A stretch of 64,000 nucleotides of DNA, from positions 23,726,001 to 23,790,000 of the forward strand of contig NW_026622997.1 in assembly GCF_023065955.2 (NCBI RefSeq), in the 5' to 3' direction. Position 1 is the stretch's first letter, and every line of letters begins with the position of its first letter. The DNA comes from Ursus arctos (Eukaryota; Chordata; Mammalia; Carnivora; Ursidae). Below, piece by piece: positions 34,471 through 44,828 of the stretch. The position numbers and the translations under genes were made by a program. Below the pieces are notes generated by a model. It made no database searches. It saw only the letters and a list, made by a program, of their open reading frames with translations, and was not told the origin of the DNA.

Positions 34471-36612
34471 AAAATACCACATTCAATAATGATCATCTCA
34501 GTTGATGCAGAAAAGGCATTTGACAAAATCCAATACCTCTCTATGATCAAAACCACTAAAAAAACAAAAAACAAAATACCGTGCAAATAGAAAGGAACTT
34601 TCTCAAGATGATAAAGGGCTTTTATGAAAACCCACAACTAACAGCATACTCAAAGCTTTCCCCCTAAGATTAGGAACAAGACAAAGATCCTTACTTCCAC
34701 CACTGCTGTTTAATATTACACTGGAAGTTCTAGCCAGAGCAATTAGATAGGTTAAAAAAAGTAAAATCCATCAAAATTAGAAAGGAAGAAATAAAACTTT
34801 CTTTATTTACAGGTGAAATTGTTGTATATACAGAATAGCTCAAAGAATCTTTAAGAAAGCAACTAAAGCTAAAAAAGTTGTAGGTTACAAAGTCAACACA
34901 TAAAACCAGTTGTTTTTCTGTGCACTAGTAGTGAACAATCCAAAAATGAAATTAAGAAAGCAATTTCATTTACAGTAGCATCTAAAAGAACAAAATATTT
35001 GGGAATAAATTTAACCAGAAGGTGAAAGAATGATACACTTTGAAACTTAAAACATTACTGAAAGAAACTAAAGAAGACTTAAATAATGGGAAGGTATTTG
35101 TGTTTATGTATAGTAAGACTTTTAATATTAAGATGTCAGTATTGTTCAAAGCAATCTACAGATTCAGCACAAGGCATCAGTATTATGACAGCTGTTTTTG
35201 CAGAAATGGAAAAGCTGATTCTCAAATTCATGTGGAATTGCCAAAACAAAACAAAACAAAACAAAAAACACAAATCTCAAATAGCTGAAACCATCTTTAA
35301 AAAGAAGGGATTTGGAAGATTCACACTTCCCAATTTTGAAAGTTATTACAGAGTTAGAGTGATCAAAAGTGTGGTATCTCCATAGGTATAGACATATAGA
35401 TCAATGGGATAGAATTGGCATTCCAGAAATAAACCCATACCTTTATGGCCAATTTAATTTTTAACAAGGGTACCAAGTTCATTCAATGGGGAAAGAATAG
35501 TCTCTTCACCAAATGGTACTGGGACAACTGGATTTCCACATGCAAAGAATGAAGTTAGACCCTTGCCTCACACCATATGTAAAAAGAGTTAAAACAATAA
35601 GACCCTTTTAAAAAAGCATAAAGATAAATCCCCTTTACGTTGGATTTATCAATGGTGTCTTAGATATGTCAACAAAACACAAGCAGCAAAAGAATAAATA
35701 GATAAATTGGGCTTCATCAAAATTTGAAACTTTTATGCATCAAAGGACATTATCAGGGAACTGAAAAGATAGTCCTCAGAATGGGAGAAAATGTGTCAAA
35801 TTTGTTGAATTTAATATCCAGAATATATAAAGAACTCTTGCAATTCAGCAACAAAAAGACAACCCAATTAGAAAATCGGCAAAAGATTTGAATAGACAGT
35901 TTTTGAAGAAGGTAAGTCCGTGAAAAGCTGCTTAAAAGCAGGCATTAGAAAATTGCAAATTAAAACCACACTGAGAGATATCATTTCACACCAGCTGAGA
36001 TGACTGTAGTTTACGAAATGGAAAATAACAAATGTTGGTGAGGACAGGGAGAGCTTCTAACACATTCATTGCTGGTGGGAATGTAAAACGTGGCTCTTCC
36101 TCAAAAAGTTAAATGTAGAATTACCATATGATGTAGCAGTTTTATCCCTCACTCTACACTGGAAGAATTGGAAACAGGTACTCAGGTACTTGTTTCCATG
36201 TTTACTGAAGCATTATTCACAATTGCCAAAAGATGGAAACAACCTAAATGTCTATCAGCGTACGAGTGGATAAAGAAAATGTGGTATATACATACAATTT
36301 AATATTTATTTAGCCATAAAAAGGGATGGAGTTCTGATACTTGGTACAGCATGAACCCTGAGAACTTTGTGCTGTATGAAATAAGCTAAATACAAAAGGA
36401 CCAATACTGTTTGATTCTATGTATATACAGTATCTTCAGTAGACATATTCATAAAGACAATGAGTAGGTTAGAGGTTAGCAGGGACTGAGGCAAGGAGGA
36501 ATAAGGAGTTTTTGTTTGGGGTGATACATAGTTTTGGACATTGATAGGGGTAATAGTTGCCCAATGTTGTGATTATAATAAATGTCACTGAAATGTAAAA
36601 TAAAAATTAAAA
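34471..36612 (+). mobile_element. Older L1, right part (ORF2 middle to 3' end)
   Basis: The sequence resumes with CTCAGTTGATGCAGAAAAGG and CATTTGACAAAATCCAATAC, exactly the ORF2 segment that should follow 32687. It continues through CTTCCACCACTGCTGTTTAA, the C-terminal region and a 3' end with ATTGCCAAAAGATGGAAACA and GTCACTGAAATGTAAAATAA. Multiple stops and frameshifts are present. The catalytic YADD box region is degraded. An (AAAAC)n run lies at 35241-35267. Confidence 0.85.
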
Positions 36613-36673
36613 GCTGATGAAACGAATAGTCAAGCCAGATACTAGGAGAAAATATTTATAAGACATTTATTTG

Positions 36674-36814
36674 GGGGCACTTGGGTCACTTAGTCGTTGA
36701 GAGGCCAGCTCTTGATTTTGGGTCAGATTGTGATCCTGGGCTCCATGCTCAGTGGAGAGTCTGCTTCCTCTCGCTCTTAAAAAAAAAAAAAAAAAAAAAA
36801 ACCTTAAAAAAAAG
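36674..36814 (+). mobile_element. Can-SINE in L1, internally shortened
   Basis: GGGGCACTTGGGTCACTTAG, CTCTTGATTTTGGGTCAG, GTGGAGAGTCTGCTTCC and a 22-A tail. The 12-bp target duplication GACATTTATTTG is at 36662-36673 and 36815-36826. The middle is shorter than in the other copies. Confidence 0.9.
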
Positions 36815-37342
36815 GACATTTATTTGACAAACGATTGATATCCAATAATAGACAACTGAATTTTAAAATAGGCAAAAAATTTGAACAGATACTTCACAAA
36901 AGAAGACTTACAAATGCTTGTAAGTCCACTTAGAAGTGTTCAATATCATGAATCATCAGGGAAATGCAAATTCAAATGACAGTAAGATACTGCTGTACAT
37001 TCAGTAAATAGCCAGGAGTTAAAGGACTGACAACACTAAGTATTGGAAAGGATGTGGAGCAACTGGAACTTCCATACATTATTGCTGGGAAATGGGGTTC
37101 CCAGCCAGTTAGGAAGAGGTCTACCAGTTTCTTACAAAAGTAAGCATGTACTTTCCTAAAGATCCAGCATTTCTACTCATTTTCCTGAAGAGAAATGAAA
37201 ACAAATGGTCACAAAAGACTTAACAGGAATGTTTGTAGCCATTTTATTCATAGGAGCTAGAAAAATTGGAAATGGTGCATGTGTCCACCAACAGAGGAAT
37301 GGATAAACAAAATGTAGTTTACTCACACAATGGAGTATTATT

Positions 37343-37528
37343 ATTTTTTAAAGATTTATTATAGAGAGAGAGCAAGCCACCACAAGTGTGGGGGAAAGGC
37401 AGGAAGGGTGGAGAGAAGCAGACTCCCCACTGAGCAGGGAGCCTGACGCGGGGCTTGATCCCAGGACCCTGAGATCATGACCTGAGCTGAAGGCAGATGC
37501 ACAACTGACTGAGCTACCCAGGTGCCCC
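37343..37528 (-). mobile_element. Can-SINE in L1
   Basis: In reverse orientation: AAGATTTATTATAGAGAGAG, GCAGGGAGCCTGACGCGG, GGACCCTGAGATCATGACC and GAGCTACCCAGGTGCCCC. The target duplication is ACAATGGAGTATTATT (37327-37342) versus ACAATGGAATATTATT (37529-37544), one mismatch. Confidence 0.95.
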
Positions 37529-37900
37529 ACAATGGAATATTATTTAGCATTTAAAGGAATAAATAAGAAATAACAGGGATTTATCTCAAAAACATAATGA
37601 AAGGAGCATTACGCAGAAAGTACCCAGGGCATGATTCCATTCATAGGAATCTCTAGAACAGGCAGAACTAATCCACAACGGGGAAATTTTCAGTGTATTT
37701 GTTGCCTCTGGGATATGGCGGGAGAGGGAGTGGTGGAGATTGACGGGTGCATAAGTTCAGGTTTCAGAGGAGTGCTAATGTTCTCTGTCTTGAGAGGAGT
37801 GTAGGTTATTTTTGCCAAAAACTCATTTAGGATCTGCGCATTTCATTTTATGTAAATTTTGCATCAAATAAAAAACTCTAGTTCATGATATAAAGAAAAA

Positions 37901-38694
37901 AAATAATCATGGACTTCGGTGACAGTCACGCAGTGACGTACTTTATGGGCTGTCACCATTGGCCGGGGGCGGCACAGCCCGATGTTGCACAGCGCACTCA
38001 CCGCATATGTGAATAGCAGGTGCTTGAAGCTACAGCTTGCTTGATGTCTCTTATTGCTTGGATATCAATTTGTAGACTCTAAGCAAGATGTACACATGGG
38101 GTTTAAGGAAGCTTTCATTTCTCCAGAATGTCCTCTCTAATGACAAAATTGTTGGTGCCCAGATTTGAACATTGTAAGTGGTTGTTTAAAAAAAAAAAAC
38201 AAAAAAACAAAAAAAACCCTCAGCAAAGGTAATGGAAGAAATAGTGTGCAATAGATAATCTGATATATTTTCAGGAATGAAAGAATATGCATAAAATCAC
38301 ATTTTTCTCTTGATGTCCGTTTAACTTCAATTATTCTTGATGGAAAATATAGTTGTGTTCAGAACCTTCTGATGACGTCCAGATTTTTCTTTCCTGAGCT
38401 CTCCAGTGATTCTTTTATATTGCTTCAAATAAGGAGCGCCTGTAGTGTTCATTCAAAATATATATTCCCTAGACTCTCCTCCTGGAGGTTCTGCCTCAGC
38501 AGGGGGGGGGGGGGAGGGAATGGAGGTCATGAAATTTGTCCTTTCAACAAGTACATCAAGTAAATTGTGTCAAATTGGGAAATGTTGCTTTCTGATGGTT
38601 GGTGAAGGCACTGGACGGAAAATACTCTTGTAATCCTTAGTGGTGACCAGCAATTGCTTGATTCAATGTGACGATGATAAAAACAATGTACGAT
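37901..38694. other. Unannotated sequence with CpG-rich patch
   Basis: A GC- and CpG-rich patch lies at about 37910-38010 (listed separately), an A-rich interrupted run at 38186-38217 and a G13 run at 38502-38514. No gene is recognised. Confidence 0.5.
37934..37972. promoter_or_regulatory. Promoter-like cluster: CRE-like, inverted CCAAT, GC box
   Basis: Within 40 bp lie TGACGTA (37934-37940, a CRE half-site with flank), ATTGG (37958-37962, an inverted CCAAT box) and GGGGGCGG (37965-37972, Sp1-like). The patch is CpG-rich in an AT-rich, L1-dense setting. No downstream exon is apparent, and an old repeat could also explain it. Function is inference. Confidence 0.2.
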
Positions 38695-38895
38695 TTTATC
38701 AGTTGCTGTCTTCCAATCACTGTTCTACCACTGGTTGTGGTACTTGTCTAATCCTCACCAAAGCTGGAGGTGCTGTTATGATCTTGTATTACGGATAAGG
38801 AATCCGTTTCAGAGAGGACAAATAACTTGCCCTCAGTCACAAAGATAGGGAGTGAAAGGGTCAGGCTTTAAACCCAAAGATTCTGGAGCCCATGC
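38695..38895 (-). mobile_element. MIR SINE
   Basis: TGTCTAATCCTCACCAAAGC, TATTACGGATAAGGAATCCG, AATAACTTGCCCTCAGTCAC and TTAAACCCAAAGATTCTGGA follow the reverse complement of MIR. Confidence 0.8.
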
Positions 38896-39413
38896 CTTGG
38901 CTGGGAATTTGCTTGGCTGAAGTCTGGGGGGCCGGTAGGCGTTTTCTCCAGTAAGGATGTGCAGCGGTAGCCCTGTGCCTCTGTCCTCCCTCCAGTTATC
39001 TGCTCACCAGTGGTGCAGCACTAGCGATCTTGAACTGCAGACTGGTTGGAAGGCTCTGGCCTGATGGCTCATTCGCAGCAGGCCCGTGGGCGTGCTGTAG
39101 CCTGTCCTCACCACGAGGCAGTAATCCTGCTGTGTGGACACGGAAAGTGATGCCAAGCGGTGTTATCAGGCAACCTCCGCTCCTTCACATTTCACCCTGT
39201 GCTGCCCGACCTGCTGACTTCCAGGGTGCTGATGGGGCTCGTCCCCTTTTTAATGATTGCCTGTTTTCATTTTTAAAATTGATTCTTTAACCTCCAGAGA
39301 TTTTCTTCCCCCAACTCTGCTTTCACTGAATGTATCCTTCAAGTTTCTGTTGTTTTTTGTCTTTCCTCTTCTTTAGCACTTTTGTGACTTTTGTTTCTTG
39401 TTTATCTCTGTTA
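38896..39413. other. Unannotated sequence
   Basis: Moderately GC-rich between 38930 and 39240, with no recognisable exon or repeat. Confidence 0.5.
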
Positions 39414-39428
39414 AAAAGAGTTGTTTCC

Positions 39429-39638
39429 GGGGATGCCTGGGTGGCGGAGTCGGTTAAGCATCTGCCTTCGGCTCAGGTCATGATCCCAGGGTCCTGGGAT
39501 GGAGTCCTGCATCGGGCTCCCTGCTCAGTGGAGAGTCTGCTTCTTCCTCTCTCTCTGTCCCTCCCCCCTGCTTGTTTTCTCTCTTTTCTCTCTCTCTCTC
39601 TCTCAAATAAGTAAAATCTTAAAAAAAAAAAAAAAAAG
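39429..39638 (+). mobile_element. Can-SINE, full length with 14-bp target duplication
   Basis: GATGCCTGGGTGGCGGAGTC, GGTTAAGCATCTGCCTTCGG, CAGGGTCCTGGGATGGAGTC, a CT-rich stretch and a 17-A tail. AAAGAGTTGTTTCC flanks it at 39415-39428 and 39639-39652. Confidence 0.95.
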
Positions 39639-39821
39639 AAAGAGTTGTTTCCACATCACCAGCCATGAGGAAACCTTACCAAAAAGTTGGGCTCAAATTT
39701 GATTAAGGTAATGCAGGAGACACGGGCCATGCTAAACTACACTTCCGGGGTGCTCTTAGTCAAGTCCAGACGTGAGAAACTTGACAGGAGCGAAGATACA
39801 GTTTCTTCATAAAGTAGAGGT

Positions 39822-39855
39822 GGGGGGGCCAGAGAGGGGGGTGGTAGGGAGAGGG
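39822..39855 (+). repeat. G-rich, quadruplex-prone tract
   Basis: G runs at 39822-39828, 39836-39841, 39847-39849 and 39853-39855 satisfy a four-run quadruplex motif with loops of 3-7 nt. Confidence 0.6.
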
Positions 39856-39879
39856 AGAGATGGAAGGACAACCTCACAG

Positions 39880-40198
39880 ATGACACAATTAAAGAGAAAA
39901 TTGCAGTGTGTGGATCATACATGGATCCTTACTCAAACAGACTGCAAAAAATGGGCGGTTAAAAAACTGAATGCTGAGGAGGTGTGGTAATAATGAAGTA
40001 TTTATGGATGAAATGACATAACCTGTGACTTGCCTCAAAAATCCGTGGCCGGGGTGGATGGGGTGTGCGAGAGGCCCTATGGATGGGTGGCCCTGGGTTA
40101 TAGTTGTTGAAGCTGGTTCGTGAGTACGTGAGGACTCATTATCCTTTACTGTCTACTTGGGTATATAGTTGAAGTTTTTTTCTCTAATAAAAAGTTAC
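39880..40198 (+). mobile_element. Ancient L1 (L1ME-like) 3' end, subfamily uncertain
   Basis: GGATCCTTACTCAAACAGAC, TATTTATGGATGAAATGACA, ATAGTTGTTGAAGCTGGTTC and CTCTAATAAAAAGTT follow a familiar old mammalian 3' terminal repeat in order. It is diverged and has no tail. Confidence 0.55.
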
Positions 40199-41215
40199 CA
40201 TATATGCTTATAACCCTTCACAAACCCCCAGAATTAATAAAGCAGTTCTTACTTTAAAATGGATGTAAGGAGTTTTCATTTCCTTCATCCTGAGTCTCCG
40301 TGTCTCCCTTGGTCTGCTAAGATTTTGTCCCTGCATTTCCTGACAGGGTGTTTCTAGGCGAACCAAACTTTCAGGGAGCAGTTGCATCTGTGTTAATAGA
40401 TTCTGATCAGATTGGGTAATTTGAGTGAAATTCAGCGGAGGCAAAGTCAAGTGGATGAGAACCTCCAGGTCTTCCACTAAACATCTGCTCTCGGTGACAG
40501 GCTCACAAAGGTCAGTTTTACTGACTTACCTGCGTTGAATTTGAGGGAGCAGGTGGAGAGTTGCTTGCTGCTTTTGTCCCGCACCTGCCTCACCTCAGGT
40601 AAGGAGAAGCAGCTGTTGAAAGCAAAGTAGCATTACCCTGTAGGTGGGTCTGGAATGATCCCAACTATGCAGCTCTTTGTGCAGCCTCATTTTTAATAGC
40701 TGATCTTTTTGACTTGGCATCACAAAGAAGCACATTAGGACATCTTAATCAGGTACTAAATTCTTTGGGGTTTTGACTGGAGTCAGTAAGATAATCATGA
40801 TTCATTCAAGTTGCTGCACTGAATGCAGCTTATAGCTTACTGCCAATGAGGTGTTTGCTGGCCTTTTGCTTGCCTCGGAGCAAAAGAACAATAGGGTTCA
40901 ATGCACCTGCCTCCACACTGTATATCTAAATGGTTCTTGGCATATTCGATTTAGATCTCATGCCTGTAGCAACTGTTTTTCAATAATTACGATAAAGAGT
41001 AAAAGATATATGGAATGTGGAGGCTGGATTATCTGAGTGGGGAGGGCCTGACCCTGAGGGAAAATAATGTCAGTTTTAAAGCGTATTTGCCATATTGCGT
41101 AATTTTCTGTTGTGTACGTAGCTGCATTTATCTATATTGTTTCCAGGCTTTTCTCTTTGGTCGTATGTAGAATGTGTAATGGTTCCAAGTACTTCTGCAG
41201 TCGGATGAATCACCG
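40199..41215. other. Unannotated sequence with E-box-rich patch
   Basis: Unique-looking DNA. At about 40581-40616 CACCTG, CAGGTAAGGAG and CAGCTG lie within 40 bp, a possible E-box cluster. No exon is recognised. Confidence 0.45.
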
Positions 41216-41356
41216 TTCTCCTATTTCCTGAATCTTTGTGACTTTGGATGAGTTATTTTAATATCTCTCTTCTCAGTTGCCTATTTGCAAAGTGAGGATA
41301 ATGACCGAACTAACTTCATGAAGCCATAGTAGGAATCAGATGAAAAGATGTATGGA
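41216..41356 (+). mobile_element. MIR fragment, cut by a SINE
   Basis: TTGTGACTTTGGATGAGTTA, CTCTTCTCAGTTGCCTATTT and GCAAAGTGAGGATAATGACC follow the MIR core in sense orientation. Confidence 0.7.
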
Positions 41357-41572
41357 GGGTGCCTGGGTGGCTCAGTCGATTGAGTGTCTGCCTTCTGCTC
41401 GGGTCATGATCTCAGGGTCCTGGGATCGAGCCCCGCAACAGGCTCGCTGCTCAGTGGGGAGTCTGCTTCTCCTTCAGCCCTTCCCTCTCCCCCTGCATGT
41501 GCCCTCTCTCTCCCTCTCTCTCACTCTTTCTCAAATAAATAAAATCTTAAAAAGGAAAGGAAAGAAAAAAAG
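41357..41572 (+). mobile_element. Can-SINE, full length
   Basis: GGGTGCCTGGGTGGCTCAGT, GGTCATGATCTCAGGGTCCT, GGGATCGAGCCCCGC, a CT-rich region and AAATAAATAAAATCTT followed by a GA-rich tail. A degenerate target duplication around ATGTATGGA lies at 41348-41356 and 41583-41591. Confidence 0.95.
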
Positions 41573-41591
41573 AAAAGACAACATGTATGGA

Positions 41592-42739
41592 AAAGGCTTA
41601 GCAACAGGCTAGTGCTTCAGAACTGATGATGATGATGTTGGTGAGGAGGAAGAGAAGGAGGGGGAGGGGAGAAGGACTGGTATAGGAGTATGTGAGCAAA
41701 AAGATGGGCTATATAACTTTGAACATTTCTTACTAGAGCAAAATGAACATTATTTCATTCTAACAGTACAGTCCTTGTCAAAGCATTCAGGTGGTGTGAT
41801 TATAAATGAAATGTAAATACGTAGAAAGGAAACATGTTTCAAACTTCTTGACATGCAATTGTGTACTAAGTACATTTTAATCAAGAGGAGGATACATTTG
41901 TTGTCAAGGACAGTGGTAGTTGGTTTGCTTATTGGCTGTGTACTAAGTATCTAAAATGATATTTTGGAGTCAATCTGATGAGTAATTTCTAGTTCAGGGT
42001 ATTATTGACCTTACCTATTTGATTCCTTAAAAAATCAGCTTAACTACTTCTTAGTTAGGTATTGTTTTGTAAATCAGTTTATATGCTTAACAAAAATTCT
42101 TTTATTCCCACCGTACCATTCAGATGGTCTTCAATTAACAGTGATAAATTGACTAGCATTAGGAATTAGGAGAATTATCTCTGATTTTACATTTTATACT
42201 TTTTTTCTTTTCATTTTTCCTTTTTTTGCTGTGTTTTTAAACATGTAGTATATAATTCTTCAAGTAGTAAAGGGGAAAAACACATTAATGCCTTAAATTT
42301 ATAAGCTGTTTTTTTTTTTTAAGAATTTTGCATGATGACCTTCTTTGTAAAGGCTACTCTTTCTCATCAGAGATTTTCCACTTAGGATAGTTTGAAGAAG
42401 GCTCTTCTTTCATATTTGAGTGTTACGCATGTAATAACAGACCCCACATTTATAGAGAGAAACTATTGATTTATAGAGATGACCATTATTTTTATTTTTA
42501 CACTAAGTTGTGTACTTTCTGATTTTAGTTTTGACAAAAATAACACATAAAATACATAATGTAATAGAGCAATACTGCTGAACATTCCACAGAAAATGAT
42601 TAAATGTTAGTATTGTCACACGCTCTTTAGATTTTTTTTTTTTTAAGAAATAAAATATTTCTGAAAATGTGAAATTCCCTGTCATCTGCTATCTGGTTTT
42701 ATTCTCCTGCTTCTCTACCCAAAGTCATTGCTGTTAAGA
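41592..42739. other. Unannotated AT-rich sequence
   Basis: A purine-rich patch (GAGGAGGAAGAGAAGGAGG) lies near 41643 and T/A runs at 42308-42321 and 42635-42646. No gene or repeat is recognised. Confidence 0.5.
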
Positions 42740-43200
42740 ATTCGGTGTTTATCTTTTATGTGTGTATGTCTGTGTATGTTTTATAAGTTTCTAACATTAA
42801 AAAACAGTTTCACACTCTCAAATATTTTTCAGATATTTTTCTTCTCACTCAAAATTTTGTATTACAGATCTATTCGTGTTGGCCCATCTCTTCTTCATGC
42901 ATTTTAATAGCTATGTAGTACTCCATTAAATAAGTTTACACTTCGTTTGTTCATGTGGTGATGGACATTTGGATTATTTCCAGTCTCAACAGTGGAATTA
43001 CAAGGAGCTTTGCAATCGTACTTGTGTCCTTGCGTGAGCATGTGGGAGTTACTTCAGGGTATAGCTTCTCTCAGTGAAATTTTGGGTTAATGAATATGCT
43101 TATTTTCAGCTTTGCTGGATATTACTCAAATCCTCTTACTTCTTCCAGCAGTGTATAAGCCTTTCCATTTCCCCACATCCTTATTCAGCTATTCATTTTT
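42740..43200 (-). mobile_element. Old L1 3' end
   Basis: TTTAATAGCTATGTAGTACT, CATGTGGTGATGGACATTTG, GATTATTTCCAGTCTCAACA, TTCAGCTTTGCTGGATATTA and CCCCACATCCTTATTCAGCT match the antisense L1 3' region including the very end of ORF2. Confidence 0.75.
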
Positions 43201-44420
43201 AAAATTTAGAATTATAAAATGTCTATCAGAAGGATGAACTTGAAGCCTTTCTCTATCGTGTGTGAGACAACAGATACATCGATAACTAGACGGACAGATG
43301 GCGGTGATGCATTTGGTCAGTAGGGATTTAGCAGCACCGGGTTGATCATTTCCTTGAGGATATTTCAGAGTTTTCTAGTAACATCTAACATCGGCAGTTG
43401 TGCGAGGTCTGTCAAGTCTCTTTCTCTTTAGCTTTGTTGAACTGCCACTATTTATAATCATTCCTGGAAAGAAAGGAAATGGCTTTTTCCATAGTAACCT
43501 CTCCTAGTTCAAGCACTGGGGTGCCCAAATACACACTCAGATGCAGGACTGCCTTGTGGAAATATGCGTATTTTGATAGTCACTCCTTAAAACAGTCTTC
43601 CTCCACTTTCTTTACCCAGTGGCCCTTTTGAGGAAGCTAAAAGTCTTATAACTCCCTGTTTTCACTTCAGCTTCTGGTAGGCTGCCGCTCACAGCCTGGT
43701 CCCCAGGATCACTGGAGCTCCGTCAAAGGAAAATCAGCATTCTGGGCAGCCACTGAAAGGGAACACTGACAGATCAAAATTAAGAGATTGGGACTTGGAA
43801 GTAACCTTTTTTCTTTTGAAATCATTTGGTGAAATTTAACCATGGATGTGGAAGAATAGATAACGAAGTGTCGGTAAAAACAGTTAGCAAGTAAAATACT
43901 TAACATTATGTCCATTTGATATAAAAGGCATATTTTCACAGTTGCTTAGATGAGTGTTTTCCACTGTTAAATAAAAGGTAAAGAATATCATAAGTCAGTA
44001 ACGAAAGCCATGGATTGGGTTTTGTGGTTGAGAAATAAATGTATATAGTTGAGTTTGATTTGTGAATTCATGAAATGAACAGGATTCCTTTATTTTTCAG
44101 TTAACATTTCAATGTACTTTAGGCTTCTGTACCTTGTTGTTGGAGCCTGAGACTCCCTAGATGTTACCAAGTTGGGTATGGAGTGTGGGGAGGGAGAAAT
44201 CGCCAGGATGATGATACCCTACCTTTCTCAAAATGAACCCCTCTTCTCAGAGAACTGTGGCCTTGGGAGTACCTATTATGTTCAACTCAATCAGGTTAAA
44301 ATGTTCCTGAGTTCAGAGGCTGGTCTCACAAATTATTTTTTACTCAGATCTGCTACCTCCAAAGGAAAATAAAAAGGACTTTAGACTTGGAACTTGTATT
44401 GGTAGAAGTGAATTTTTTTA
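43201..44420. other. Unannotated sequence
   Basis: No repeat family or exon is recognised. Confidence 0.5.
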
Positions 44421-44436
44421 AAAAAAGTTCTGTTTA

Positions 44437-44602
44437 GCGGTACCTGGGTAGATCAGTCGTTAAGCGTCTGCCTTCGGCTCAGGTTGTGATCCCCGAGTCC
44501 TGGGATCGAGCCCCACATCGGGCTCCCTGTTCGGTGGAAAGCCTGCTTTTCCCTGTCCCTTGCCTGCTGCTCCCCCTACTTGTGCTCTCTCTCTGTAAAA
44601 AA
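44437..44602 (+). mobile_element. Can-SINE (left member of an inverted pair)
   Basis: GCGGTACCTGGGTAGATCAG, TAAGCGTCTGCCTTCGGCTC, GAGTCCTGGGATCGAGCCCC, a CT-rich end and an A12 tail. The target duplication AAAAAAGTTCTGTTTA is at 44421-44436 and 44603-44618. Confidence 0.95.
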
Positions 44603-44631
44603 AAAAAAGTTCTGTTTAAAACTGGCATTAA

Positions 44632-44828
44632 AAAAAATATATATTATTTATTTTATAGAGAGTGTATGCGTTTGTGTGGCGGGGAGGGACAGAGGGAGAA
44701 GCAGACTCCCCTCTGAGCGTGGAGCCCAATGCGAGGCTTGATCTCCTGGCAGTGAGATTCAATTCAGATCATGACCTGAGCTGAAATCAAGAGTGGAGGC
44801 TTAACCGATTGAGCCACCCAGGTCCCCT
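44632..44828 (-). mobile_element. Can-SINE (right member of an inverted pair)
   Basis: In reverse orientation: TATTTATTTTATAGAGAGTG, AGAAGCAGACTCCCCTCTGA, GATCATGACCTGAGCTGAA and GATTGAGCCACCCAGGTCCC. It lies about 30 bp from the preceding SINE in opposite orientation. Confidence 0.9.

Larger units (their letters stand above)
36613..37900 (+). mobile_element. Third old L1 fragment, ORF2 C-terminus to 3' end
   Basis: GAACAGATACTTCACAAAAG, AATCATCAGGGAAATGCAAA, ATGTGGAGCAACTGGAACTT and AGAGGAATGGATAAACAAAA are the L1 ORF2 C-terminal region repeated a third time in the same orientation. The element ends in an A-rich tail near 37900. It carries two SINE insertions. Confidence 0.8.
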
